Assembly (NCBI GenBank): GCA_034180045.1
Contig: JAXFOY010000004.1
Coordinates: 1 to 43,932 of the forward strand
Reading direction: 5' to 3'
Length of the DNA stretch: 43,932 nt
From: Eubacterium_B sp034180045
GTDB lineage: Bacteria > Bacillota > Clostridia > Peptostreptococcales > Anaerovoracaceae
This document shows, piece after piece, positions 1 to 7,125 of this stretch. A model generated the notes under the pieces. That model did no database searches, was not told where the DNA came from, and saw only the letters and a list, made by a program, of their open reading frames with translations. A program made the position numbers and the translations under genes. The first letter of the stretch is position 1. Each line of letters opens with the position of its first letter.

Positions 1-136
1 GTGCATGCCTGGAGATAACGTAATCATGGAGATAGAGCTAATCACTCCGATTGCAATAGAAGAAGGCCTAAGATTCGCTATCAGAGAAGGTGGCAGAACA
101 GTAGGTTCAGGTGTAGTAACAGAAATCATCGAGTAG
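1..136 (+). CDS. tuf: Elongation factor Tu, C-terminal end (partial)
   Basis: The reading frame is open from base 2 and ends at TAG 134-136. It encodes 44 residues that match the highly conserved EF-Tu domain 3 terminus, including CMPGDN near the start, IAIEEGLRFAIREGGRTVG and the ending GVVTEIIE. EF-Tu delivers aminoacyl-tRNA to the ribosome as a GTP complex. Only the end of the gene is in the window. A strong terminator follows directly, so this is the last gene of its transcription unit and marks chromosomal sequence left of the mobile element. Confidence 0.97.
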   Translation, partial: CMPGDNVIMEIELITPIAIEEGLRFAIREGGRTVGSGVVTEIIE

Positions 137-146
137 TTGAACTCAT

Positions 147-177
147 AAAAGAACCGGATTTTCCGGTTCTTTTTTTG
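147..177 (+). terminator. Rho-independent terminator of tuf
   Basis: AAGAACCGGA pairs with TCCGGTTCTT around a two-base loop and is followed by a run of seven or more T. It begins about ten bases after the tuf stop codon. Confidence 0.93.
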
Positions 178-251
178 CATCTTTAGAAGCGGTTCATCAA
201 GCAAAAGTGAGACGAACAATAAACCACAGGTTATGCCGACGGTTATGATTA

Positions 252-265
252 AAATAAATATTTTT
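252..265. repeat. Left copy of 14-bp direct repeat flanking the element
   Basis: The sequence AAATAAATATTTTT is repeated exactly at 28738-28751, immediately outside the opposite terminal inverted repeat. It may be a target duplication or attachment core. It is A/T-rich and longer than the two to three bases usual for the IS30 family, so chance or target-site resemblance remains possible. Confidence 0.55.
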
Positions 266-268
266 GCT

Positions 269-290
269 GAATGTTAGAATTAAATAGGAA
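269..290 (+). repeat. Left terminal inverted repeat of the element
   Basis: GAATGT, six variable bases, then TAAATAGGAA. The reverse complement of 28714-28735 reads GAATGT, six bases, TAAATAGGAA with identical spacing; 18 of 22 bases match and A-rich similarity continues inward. These are the likely binding and cleavage sites of the IS30-family transposase. The left copy is also part of a palindrome spanning 273-314. Confidence 0.75.
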
Positions 291-314
291 TAAAAAATCT
301 ATTAAAATTCTAAC
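273..314. repeat. Palindrome at the left end of the element
   Basis: GTTAGAATTAAATAG pairs with CTATTAAAATTCTAAC (one bulged or changed base) across an A/T-rich loop. The left arm overlaps the terminal inverted repeat, so the left end could extrude as a hairpin. The right end has no equal palindrome. Confidence 0.7.
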
Positions 315-378
315 ATGTTGCAATTACTGAACTTGAGCAGTTAGAAATACAATTTAATATAGCAAAAACTAAAAAATG

Positions 379-450
379 AGTTAGAGTTTTAGTTATGATT
401 TTTATTCCACGTGGAGATTTCTCCACATAGTTATAACTATAACTCTAACT
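379..450. repeat. Large nested palindrome with CCACGTGG centre
   Basis: The outer arms AGTTAGAGTTTTAGTTATGA (379-398) and ATAACTATAACTCTAACT (433-450) are inverted copies with few mismatches. Inside are the palindrome CCACGTGG (407-414) and a nested hairpin with GTGGAGA (411-417) facing TCTCCAC (420-426). It lies 69 bases upstream of the DnaD-like replication gene. It could be an origin, a partition site or an operator for the left operon. The CACGTG core is shared with chromosomal parS sites, but the flanks do not match that consensus. The remainder of 137-518 holds no gene I can support. Confidence 0.7.
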
Positions 451-518
451 TTTACTTTATCTGTAGAAAAGAGAGAGTTATATATCTTATATAGTCTAAG
501 GGGAAAAATAAGGCGAAA

Positions 519-1100
519 ATGAAATACTATTACTTTAGGTTCATCGACACATTTTTTAAGCAGAGCGTAATTAGACAGATGAAGCACATACCAATTTTTG
601 GATATCACTTCATAGTAATCTATTTGGAATTATGCGCTCTTGCAACAGAGGAGCACGGTATTTTGAAAGTCCCCATAATTGGGGAAGTCCCATATGTAAC
701 GACTCTCGCAAAAGATATTGGCGAAGACCCAGAAGTGCTAGGACAAGCCTTTACATACTTTATACAAAAAGGACTGGTTGAAAAAGTAGAAGATGATTAT
801 ATGGTAAATCTCATTATACCATATGTCATTAATAACACAGGAAAAGGTAGCACTCAGGCTGATAAAAAGAGGCTCGAATATACACAGATGAAACAAAGGT
901 TATTAGGTGCTGATATGGAATACAGGCAGTATGGACTATGTAAGAAGGTGAGTTTAACGACAAGCGAATATGAGAGCCTTAAAAGCAAAAATAGCAATCT
1001 AAAGGAACTCATAGAGAAACTTGATCTTGAAAAAGCTATGGGAAAAGAATTTGCGCTATCTGATTACGATTTACTCAAAAAAATGTCAAATGAAGATTAA
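519..1100 (+). CDS. DnaD-like / phage replisome organiser-type replication protein
   Basis: This 193-residue protein has an N-terminal region of about 110 residues that resembles the winged-helix 'phage replisome organiser' domain. It has an early F-I-D-T-F-F-K motif, a helix with I-V-I-Y-L-E-L-C-A-L-A, and a later block in which short A-K-D-I-G and E-V-L-G-Q-A-F helices lead to G-L-V-E-K-V. The remaining 80 residues are charged and probably helical. Family members help load the replicative helicase or bind origins. It is the first gene of the left operon, just downstream of a large palindrome and ahead of parAB. This suggests the excised element replicates autonomously, or at least regulates its copy number. 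A weak TAAGG ribosome site precedes the ATG. Assignment is by motif, not by alignment. Confidence 0.6.
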   Translation: MKYYYFRFIDTFFKQSVIRQMKHIPIFGYHFIVIYLELCALATEEHGILKVPIIGEVPYVTTLAKDIGEDPEVLGQAFTYFIQKGLVEKVEDDYMVNLIIPYVINNTGKGSTQADKKRLEYTQMKQRLLGADMEYRQYGLCKKVSLTTSEYESLKSKNSNLKELIEKLDLEKAMGKEFALSDYDLLKKMSNED

Positions 1101-1117
1101 GCGAAAGGGTGAATAAG

Positions 1118-1378
1118 ATGAATAAGTATTTTAGTTTGGAGAACAGAAAAAAGTTAAAGTTTCTTTTAGGGGAAGGATTTTCGATAACTCTAATACAAAA
1201 GAAACTGAGCATCACAAGGACAAGTATGTATACGGAGCTTAAGAAAGGCTTGACGGAAGATGAGTATACTAATAGGCAGTATGTAAAATATGATTACATA
1301 CGAGCAATCGAAAAGGATGTTGAAAAATATATTGGGGCTGAAAGTTTAAAAGAATTGAAGGAAAGATACAATGCTTAG
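1118..1378 (+). CDS. Small helix-turn-helix protein resembling an IS30 transposase N-terminus
   Basis: This 86-residue protein starts at ATG 1118, eight bases after AAAGGG; an upstream in-frame GTG at 1109 lies inside that ribosome site and is unlikely. Residues 5-45 follow the pattern of the HTH found at the N-terminus of IS30 transposases: hydrophobic start, R-K-K-L-K-F-L-L, then S-I-T-L-I-Q-K-K-L-S-I-T-R-T-S-M-Y and E-L-K-K-G. The element's own transposase has the same layout at its start. There is no catalytic domain. It may bind the element ends or its own promoter, as a regulator or as a directionality factor. That role is inference. Its stop overlaps the start of the next gene. Confidence 0.6.
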   Translation: MNKYFSLENRKKLKFLLGEGFSITLIQKKLSITRTSMYTELKKGLTEDEYTNRQYVKYDYIRAIEKDVEKYIGAESLKELKERYNA

Positions 1379-1775
1379 GGAAATAGATGAGCTTGCCGTA
1401 GCGCAGATAAGAGCATATTACAGACTAAGCGAGCTGCTTGATGAGATGAAAGATAATGCTCTAAGCATTGCGGTGAAAATAGGGGATAATGTATCAAGCA
1501 CAAAGGCTATAGTCGGCAATGCAAGGTATCAAAATAAGGTGGATGATTATATTGAATTTGAAAATCTGTTAAACGAAAAGCTTGTTGCTGTGAAAGCTGC
1601 TATGCAAAAGCTTGATGATGATGTAGCGGAGGCTGCTATCAAAAGTATTGCAACAGGTAAATATGTACCTTGTATATCAGCTCGGGAATTGGCGGAAGCA
1701 GAAGCAGCGCTTATAAATAATGTTGCGGTTAATCTGTTAGGTAGCTCGCTGTATGAAAAGATACACAGAAGTTAA
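1371..1775 (+). CDS. Hypothetical protein, Ala-rich helical
   Basis: This 134-residue protein is not recognised. It is predicted mostly helical, rich in Ala, Glu, Leu and Lys, with no signal peptide or membrane segment and one Cys. Its ATG overlaps the end of the HTH gene by eight bases, indicating translational coupling. It sits in the replication and partition operon, so a role in element maintenance is possible. The sequence itself shows no catalytic motif. Confidence 0.75.
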   Translation: MLREIDELAVAQIRAYYRLSELLDEMKDNALSIAVKIGDNVSSTKAIVGNARYQNKVDDYIEFENLLNEKLVAVKAAMQKLDDDVAEAAIKSIATGKYVPCISARELAEAEAALINNVAVNLLGSSLYEKIHRS

Positions 1776-1797
1776 AGAGATATACTAAAAGGGTGCA

Positions 1798-2157
1798 ATG
1801 ATGAAAAATGTAAAATTAAGTAAGAGAGTCAAAGCAATCGTAAAGAATTTTGCAAAGTCATATCCACAATTTAAGGGGTGCGTTGAATCGTTTGAAGATT
1901 GGGAGAAGCTGCAAAGATTTATTGACGATGGGAAGAGAAAAGAATATTTACTGCGAAAAAAACATCTATTGACGATTGAGGAAACTTTTAAGCAGACGGT
2001 AAAAATAAGTGAACAGGAAAAAATTTGGAACTATTTTTATAACAAAGCAAAGGTAGAGGAGTATGAACGACAGATGATAGATGCGGAAATTGATAAGTGG
2101 TTTTGTAGTTTGGCGGAAGAACTTGGTATAACAAAATTAGAGGGGATGGAAAAATGA
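1798..2157 (+). CDS. Hypothetical protein upstream of parA
   Basis: This 119-residue basic protein is not recognised. It is rich in Lys and Glu with aromatic residues spread through it, and is predicted helical and soluble. A ribosome site AAAGGG precedes two adjacent ATG codons (1798 and 1801); either could be used. Its TGA stop overlaps the parA ATG in an ATGA arrangement, which implies coupled translation with the partition genes. Confidence 0.75.
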   Translation: MMKNVKLSKRVKAIVKNFAKSYPQFKGCVESFEDWEKLQRFIDDGKRKEYLLRKKHLLTIEETFKQTVKISEQEKIWNYFYNKAKVEEYERQMIDAEIDKWFCSLAEELGITKLEGMEK

Positions 2158-2948
2158 AAACAAAGGTAATATCCATAATTAACTATAAAGGTGGAGTTGG
2201 TAAATCAACAGTTACATTTAACCTGGGAGCTGAACTTTCCGCAAAAGGCAAAAATGTGCTGCTTATCGATTTTGACGGACAAGGTAATCTAACTAAGTTT
2301 AGCGGGATTGAGGAAAATATGAAAATTAAGGCAAATATCGTCGATATGCTAAGTGGCATAATTGCAAAAACCGAATTAACGGCAGACCCTATATATGCCG
2401 TAAGCGATAACCTTGATATTATCGCTTGCGATATCCGTAAGGAAAACTGGAGCATAAGGGCACTGTCGGAACTGGCAAGGGAAACTATATTAAAAAGATA
2501 TTTAGAGGGGCTAAAGGAAAGATATAGCTATGACTATATATTGATTGATAATGCGCCTTCGGTGAATCTTGATTTTCAGAATGCTCTTGTGGCATCGGAT
2601 GAATATTTAATTGTCACAGAGCCTGAGATCGCAAGCTCAGATGGGATATATACGATAAATAATATCATAAAGGATATTAGACAGTGTTTTAATAAAGACT
2701 TAAAGGCTACCGGCGTTGTTATAAACAAAGTGCAGGAACGCACGAACTTCCATAAACTCATGGAAGAGGTTATAAAGGCGGTATGGGGTAGTGATGTATA
2801 TATATTTAAGACCGTCATACCAAAGGCAATATGTATCCCGGAAAGCGAATTTGAATCGATGTCCATAGGTAAATATGCACCTAAGAGCAAGGCGGCATGT
2901 GCGTTTAGCAGCTTAGCTGAAGAGTTGCTTGCAAAAGAAAGCTGTTAA
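2154..2948 (+). CDS. parA: ParA-family partition ATPase
   Basis: This 264-residue protein carries the deviant Walker A motif KGGVGKST at residues 12-19, the A' motif L-L-I-D-F-D-G-Q-G-N near residue 40 and the Walker B region Y-I-L-I-D-N-A-P-S near residue 128. This is the standard ParA/Soj/MinD layout at normal length. ParA uses ATP-dependent DNA binding to move ParB-bound centromeres apart. It has no N-terminal HTH, so it resembles type Ib or chromosomal ParA. It is followed 25 bases later by parB. Partition genes on an integrating element suggest a circular form that must be stably inherited. Confidence 0.95.
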   Translation: MKTKVISIINYKGGVGKSTVTFNLGAELSAKGKNVLLIDFDGQGNLTKFSGIEENMKIKANIVDMLSGIIAKTELTADPIYAVSDNLDIIACDIRKENWSIRALSELARETILKRYLEGLKERYSYDYILIDNAPSVNLDFQNALVASDEYLIVTEPEIASSDGIYTINNIIKDIRQCFNKDLKATGVVINKVQERTNFHKLMEEVIKAVWGSDVYIFKTVIPKAICIPESEFESMSIGKYAPKSKAACAFSSLAEELLAKESC

Positions 2949-2973
2949 ATTTAAGAAGTAAAGGAGTATAGGC

Positions 2974-4155
2974 ATGGCACTTAAAACAGGCAAATCTATA
3001 GAAGATATAAAAGAGATTGCGGCAAGAAGAACAAGGTTGCTTGAGCAGGGAGATATAACCGATAGATATAGCGAGCTACTCATAAATGTAACGCCTGATG
3101 ATTTGGGCAGCGTGAGAAAAGATAATACGGCTGCCTTTGACAGTATACTTGATAGGGCAAAGGATAAGGTAGTTGAGCTTGATATAAAGAGTCTGTCGGA
3201 ATCGCCGAAAAACCACTTTTCGAAAGTTAGTGGCGAAAAGCGAGAAGAGATGATAGGATCGCTAAGAAGCTACGGGCAGATTAATCCGATTATAGTAAGA
3301 CCAAGGGAGTGCGTTGAGCATTACCAAGACCTTATAGCAAATGACTTTGAAATACTCGTTGGACATACAAGAGTTGACTGTTTAAGAGAAATTGGCAGCG
3401 AAAAGGTCAAGGCTATCATAGTAAAGTGTGATGATATAGAGGCAACGCTGCTCATAAATCAGTCGAATATACAAAGAGAAAAGGTAACAGACCTTGAGCT
3501 TGCAAGAGCATATAAGGCGACATATGATGCACTTGTTCAAGACAAAAACAATAATCTCAGAGTTGGAGATAATAAAAATAAGAATGTTGATATTTCAACA
3601 GATTTCCCGAAGTGTCAAAGTGACACTTCGGGGCGAACGGATGAGGAAGTTGCAAAAAGATATGGTATTTCTGCAAGGACTTTGACAAGAAAAATGGCAC
3701 TTGCTAATTGTACTGATAGCATAGTAAAGCTATATAACCGCAGCAAGATTACGCAAGAGGAAATTCAGCATTTGTCAAAGCTGCCTGATGCGGTGCAGGA
3801 ACAGGTGTGTGAAATATTAAAATCAGAAAATCAAGAGATGACAAAGGATATTGCTAAGGAGCTACTTGCTACATATAACAAGGTGCAGAAAAACCCGCCT
3901 CTTAGAGCAAGCTTTTCATGGAATATTTTAAGAAATGTAATTGCTGAAGGGCAAGAGGAAAAAATAGAGGAAAAAAGAAAGCCTAAGGGAAAAGTGAAAA
4001 AAGCAGGTACGGAGAAAGTATATAAGGTTAAGGATGAGCTTTTCCCGAGCAAGCTAAAGGAAACGGAAAGGCAAAGATATATAGAGCAGGCACTACAATA
4101 TATCTTAAGTCACAATATAGATATACTTAATTTATCCATCAAAAAAGAAAGGTAG
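2974..4155 (+). CDS. parB: ParB/Spo0J-family centromere-binding protein
   Basis: This 393-residue protein starts after a clear AAGGAG site. Residues 65-170 form the ParB N-terminal nuclease-like domain, with I-N-P-I-I-V-R-P, a G-H-T-R motif where family members have G-E-R-R, and N-I-Q-R-E in the family's box. An HTH follows (E-E-V-A-K-R-Y-G-I-S-A-R-T-L-T-R), then a Lys-rich tail and a C-terminal helical part. ParB loads at parS and is moved by ParA. Its own coding region contains a perfect 12-bp palindrome (3606-3632), listed separately, just upstream of the HTH codons. Confidence 0.93.
   Translation: MALKTGKSIEDIKEIAARRTRLLEQGDITDRYSELLINVTPDDLGSVRKDNTAAFDSILDRAKDKVVELDIKSLSESPKNHFSKVSGEKREEMIGSLRSYGQINPIIVRPRECVEHYQDLIANDFEILVGHTRVDCLREIGSEKVKAIIVKCDDIEATLLINQSNIQREKVTDLELARAYKATYDALVQDKNNNLRVGDNKNKNVDISTDFPKCQSDTSGRTDEEVAKRYGISARTLTRKMALANCTDSIVKLYNRSKITQEEIQHLSKLPDAVQEQVCEILKSENQEMTKDIAKELLATYNKVQKNPPLRASFSWNILRNVIAEGQEEKIEEKRKPKGKVKKAGTEKVYKVKDELFPSKLKETERQRYIEQALQYILSHNIDILNLSIKKER
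3606..3632. repeat. Perfect 12-bp inverted repeat inside parB (candidate centromere)
   Basis: CCCGAAGTGTCA and TGACACTTCGGG are exact inverted copies separated by AAG. The G+C-rich palindrome lies in the linker coding region between the ParB N-terminal domain and HTH. Bacillus subtilis spo0J carries a parS inside its own coding sequence, which is a known precedent. The sequence does not match the chromosomal parS consensus, so it would be an element-specific site. Confidence 0.5.
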
Positions 4156-4160
4156 GAAAT

Positions 4161-4385
4161 ATGTTAAATATGAATTCACAGATTACGATAATTGTATTTG
4201 GTATAGGAATATTAATTAACATGGTTATACTCTCTTTTCATTTAACAAAGGTACGCATGATAGTTGAGGATGAAAGGAAAGAGATTAAGGCTATATACTT
4301 AAACACAGAAGCTATAATAGAAAATCATAATAAAATAACAAGAAGGCTTGATATAGCTAGGGATGAAAATAAATATGAAAAATGA
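4161..4385 (+). CDS. Small single-pass membrane protein
   Basis: This 74-residue protein has one hydrophobic segment at about residues 7-27, followed by a charged, probably coiled-coil tail. It starts five bases after the parB stop, behind a TAGGAAAT-type ribosome site. It is not recognised. The end of the parAB operon and its single anchor suggest an accessory role. Confidence 0.65.
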   Translation: MLNMNSQITIIVFGIGILINMVILSFHLTKVRMIVEDERKEIKAIYLNTEAIIENHNKITRRLDIARDENKYEK

Positions 4386-4737
4386 GAGATTAAAGACTTT
4401 AACTAAAAGGCTTTTATTAAGGACATAAATCAGTTGTGTTACATTAAGTATAGTATATATTCTCGCATTTAGTAAAACCCATGACTATCGTATATGGTTT
4501 TATAAATTTTACCTTGTTATCATACACCAATTTTAATAGACTTATCTAAAGTGATGTTTGTTGTCGAATTTGATAAAATTACATTTTCATCAAATTTACA
4601 AAATGGTAAATGTCAATTTGCTCAAAAAATGGTTATGTAGAAAATAGAGGTTTTTTGTTAATTTTGCTTATGTAAAAATTAGGCATAAAAAGTCATAAGA
4701 TATATGGTATGATGATAGTATGAAAAAGTATAAATAA

Positions 4738-4758
4738 GGCTTAAAGACAGTTTAAGCC
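4738..4758. repeat. Hairpin with GACAG loop, copy 1
   Basis: GGCTTAAA and TTTAAGCC form an 8-bp perfect stem around the five-base loop GACAG. The same loop with different stems recurs at 4865-4887 and 4971-4987. It lies in the 514-base gap after the parAB operon; the rest of that gap (4386-4737) is A/T-rich and shows no gene I can support. Confidence 0.75.
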
Positions 4759-4864
4759 GAAAAAATATCAGCATTATGATGCCAATTGAAATTTTTACAG
4801 AAAAGCAAAAGTATATAATTGTTGAAATATCAACAGTTGTTAAGCTAAGCAAATTGGCCAAACT

Positions 4865-4887
4865 CTTATTTAAGACAGTTAAATAAG
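4865..4887. repeat. Hairpin with GACAG loop, copy 2
   Basis: CTTATTTAA and TTAAATAAG form a 9-bp perfect stem around GACAG. The stem bases differ completely from copies 1 and 3 while the loop is kept, which points to selection on structure plus loop sequence. Confidence 0.75.
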
Positions 4888-4911
4888 GAGCTGTGCAATT
4901 TGCGTATACAA

Positions 4912-5084
4912 GATATACCTATCATGCCCACCTGCGGTAGTCAGATAGGATATATCCGACCGTGCGGTCGCTCGAAGACAGTTCGAGTTGCCAGCAGGGG
5001 CGCTGCCCCCTTTGGATTACCCCCGAGCATAAAGGCTTGCCTTTATGCTAAGGGAAAAGCCTTGCGGCTTTTCTCACTTCGTGA
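4912..5084. other. Candidate origin of transfer: cluster of consecutive hairpins
   Basis: Within 173 bases there are seven stems. GATATACCTATC (4912-4923) faces GATAGGATATATC (4944-4956) across 20 bases. CGACCG-TG-CGGTCG follows at 4957-4970. CTCGAA-GACAG-TTCGAG lies at 4971-4987. GGGGC-GCT-GCCCC lies at 4997-5009. AGCATAAAGGC-TT-GCCTTTATGCT lies at 5026-5049. GAAAAGCC-TTGC-GGCTTTTC lies at 5054-5073. TCAC-TTC-GTGA lies at 5074-5084. The cluster is upstream of the relaxase gene and is more G+C-rich than its surroundings, both usual for oriT. No nick site can be named from sequence alone, and a replication origin or structured RNA remains possible. Confidence 0.55.
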
Positions 5085-5107
5085 AATTTATCATTTGAGA
5101 GGAAAAA

Positions 5108-5497
5108 ATGAGACTGGTAGAAGGCTTGATAGAAGGATTAATACATTCGTCAAATATTAGATTTTATGCTATAATCATTATACTTATTGCGTTATTTATC
5201 CGGCACATGATTAAGTTAAGGCGGCATAAAAGGCTTTGCCGAGTATCACCTGAAGATATATATAAATATCTTTATGAACTTGAGATAGGTTTATCAAACG
5301 GGGATGTGATAAAGGTGATGGCTTATTCCGATTACAAATATCACAGCTGTGAAAGTTTTATTAAAAATTACAAAGGTATTTATGACGAATCTTTATATTA
5401 TAGCTTGTGGCATAATGGCGGAAGAATTAAGATTATAAAAAAACATATATCTTTTGAAAGAATAAAGATTATAGGGGAAAGAGAAAATGGCTGCTAA
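5108..5497 (+). CDS. Small membrane protein preceding the relaxase
   Basis: This 129-residue protein has a hydrophobic segment at about residues 18-36 followed by a basic stretch R-H-M-I-K-L-R-R-H-K-R, so the rest is probably cytoplasmic. It is not recognised. Its end overlaps the relaxase start by 11 bases, so the two are co-translated. It could tether or assist the relaxosome at the membrane; that is inferred only from position. Confidence 0.65.
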   Translation: MRLVEGLIEGLIHSSNIRFYAIIIILIALFIRHMIKLRRHKRLCRVSPEDIYKYLYELEIGLSNGDVIKVMAYSDYKYHSCESFIKNYKGIYDESLYYSLWHNGGRIKIIKKHISFERIKIIGERENGC

Positions 5498-6293
5498 TCA
5501 AAAGTTTAACATGCAGGCTATATATAACCAGCTTAAGCATGTAGCAAGAGAAATTAAATACCCTAAAAACATCGATATAGATAAAAATAGAACTCATCTT
5601 AATTACAGCCTTCATCCAAATCGTAATATGACAGAGCTTGAGTATCTTAAGAAGAGGCTTAGCGAAATACATATACATAGCGACAGGCAAAACATAAACT
5701 ATATGAGCGGCTGGGTTATAACTAAGCCTAAGGACTTATCTGATGAATACGAAGAAAGATTTTTTAAGGCTTGCTATGAATTTTTGATTAAAAGATACGG
5801 CGGAGAGCAAAATGTAGTAAGCGCAGATGTGCATAAAGATGAATCCGGAGAACCACATTTACATTTTTGCTTTATTCCGGTTACCGAAAATACGCCCAAT
5901 GAAAACTTAGTTAAAGTAGTAAATTATTTCAAAAAAAATCCGGATGCAAATAATACAAAGGCTGCGGCAGACCTTGGCATAAGTAGGAAAACCATAAGAC
6001 GATATAGGAACTGCACTGATAGCGATATAAAGGCGGAAAAATTATCCGCTAAAAGCGTAATTAACAAGACTGACTTACAAACCTTCCATCAGGATCTGCA
6101 GCACTATCTTGACAAGAGGAAGATACCCGCGAATGTATATACAGGTATAACAAAGGCACAAGGCGGCAACATGACAGTTGAACAGCTGAAAATGCAGCGT
6201 AATTATTTACTTGAACATGGCGGTAATGTCAAAGAAATAGTTAAAACTATAGATAATATAGTAAATGAGATAGAAAATCTTGTTGAGATATAG
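5487..6293 (+). CDS. MobV (Pre/Mob)-family relaxase, short form with inserted HTH
   Basis: This 268-residue protein matches the MobV pattern. A candidate nucleophile His18 lies in L-K-H-V-A-R-E, and N-I-D-I-D-K-N-R-T-H-L-N-Y-S-L follows at residues 28-42. The metal-binding motif H116-x-D-E-x(3)-P-H124-x-H126 with a Pro shortly after is intact. Relaxases nick oriT and pilot the strand into the recipient. Residues about 145-174 read like a helix-turn-helix (T-K-A-A-A-D-L-G-I-S-R-K-T-I-R-R-Y), which is unusual within this family. Many MobV proteins have a long C-terminal coiled region; this one lacks it. It ends in hydrophobic-Glu-hydrophobic (V-E-I), reminiscent of the tail shared by six other element proteins. 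Confidence 0.85.
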   Translation: MAANQKFNMQAIYNQLKHVAREIKYPKNIDIDKNRTHLNYSLHPNRNMTELEYLKKRLSEIHIHSDRQNINYMSGWVITKPKDLSDEYEERFFKACYEFLIKRYGGEQNVVSADVHKDESGEPHLHFCFIPVTENTPNENLVKVVNYFKKNPDANNTKAAADLGISRKTIRRYRNCTDSDIKAEKLSAKSVINKTDLQTFHQDLQHYLDKRKIPANVYTGITKAQGGNMTVEQLKMQRNYLLEHGGNVKEIVKTIDNIVNEIENLVEI

Positions 6294-6385
6294 AATATAG
6301 TTAGTCTGAATGAACCTGCTTTACAAGAACAGAAAAAAGAGGATGTTAGAAACATAAAATTTTAATTAAAGGAAGGGTTAAGGTT

Positions 6386-7027
6386 ATGAAGCTTATTAAG
6401 AAAGTGAAATTAAACAAGAAAAATATAATTGTAGCTACGGTTATAATTATAGTAATTATTGCTATCGCAGCGGCTTATGGACTTAGAAAAAAAAGTGATA
6501 GCATAAATACAGGAAAAGCTAAGGCGGTAAGCACAGAGCAAAAAAAGGAAGCTAAAAAGACAAATACAGGGGCGAATAAAAAAGATATAGCAGAAAATAG
6601 CGAAACTAAGGCTAAGAGCGAGGATAAGGCTGAAACCGAGAAAAAGGATGACAACGATGAAAAAACAGCTAAAAGCGAAAATAAAGCTTCAAAATCATTA
6701 TCTGGGAATACAGGAACATCAAATTCAAATGGCAGTTCATCTGTGAGTCAAGGAAGTTCAAGCAGTACAGCAAGTTCAGGTAGCAGTTCTCAACCTAAGC
6801 GGTGGGTAGTGGATAAACCTGCTTGGGATGAAGTTGTTACTAAATATAGAACTGAAATCGTAACTAAATATTATTGTGGTGGAAGATATTTTGAAACATA
6901 TGAAGAAGGATATGCATATTATTTAGAGGCAGGGGCAGATGCAGGTTCACTTTCGCCTGTAAATGTTGAGGTACAAGTTCCATATACAGAAACAATACAC
7001 CACGATGAAGTAGGACACTGGGAATAG
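6386..7027 (+). CDS. Membrane-anchored surface protein with low-complexity linker
   Basis: This 213-residue protein starts behind a GGAAGGGTTAAGG site. A basic N-terminus precedes a hydrophobic anchor at residues 14-32. A Lys/Glu/Ala stretch and a Ser/Gly stretch then form a long spacer to residue about 137. The C-terminal 75 residues begin W-V-V-D-K-P-A-W-D-E and end H-H-D-E-V-G-H-W-E. They resemble a small Clostridial surface domain that usually contains a Cys/His metal site, but here only one Cys is kept (K-Y-Y-C-G-G-R-Y-F). It is probably exposed outside the cell. A terminator with a GAAA tetraloop follows, so it ends a transcript with the relaxase. Confidence 0.65.
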   Translation: MKLIKKVKLNKKNIIVATVIIIVIIAIAAAYGLRKKSDSINTGKAKAVSTEQKKEAKKTNTGANKKDIAENSETKAKSEDKAETEKKDDNDEKTAKSENKASKSLSGNTGTSNSNGSSSVSQGSSSSTASSGSSSQPKRWVVDKPAWDEVVTKYRTEIVTKYYCGGRYFETYEEGYAYYLEAGADAGSLSPVNVEVQVPYTETIHHDEVGHWE

Positions 7028-7054
7028 TCACTATATAAATAATATTGTTAAATC

Positions 7055-7084
7055 AAGAGCATAGAAATATGCTCTTTTTAATTT
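7055..7084 (+). terminator. Terminator with GNRA loop
   Basis: AAGAGCATA and TATGCTCTT pair around GAAA, followed by TTTAATTTT. It lies 28 bases after the stop at 7027. It also shows that in-frame starts upstream of 7126 for the next gene are not used. Confidence 0.85.
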
Positions 7085-7125
7085 TAAAAAGAAGTGCAGA
7101 TAAAGTTAGAAAGAAGTGGTTTAAT

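Noticed and set aside
407..414. Canonical chromosomal parS
   Set aside because: Only the CACGTG core matches; the flanking TGTTTC and GAAACA arms are absent.
402..608. Reverse-strand open frame at the left end
   Set aside because: It lies over the nested palindrome and the start of the replication gene, with no ribosome site or recognisable product.
4900..5160. Open frame of 86 codons across the hairpin cluster
   Set aside because: Its sequence is a direct reading of consecutive palindromes, it has no fitting ribosome site and it overlaps the better gene at 5108.
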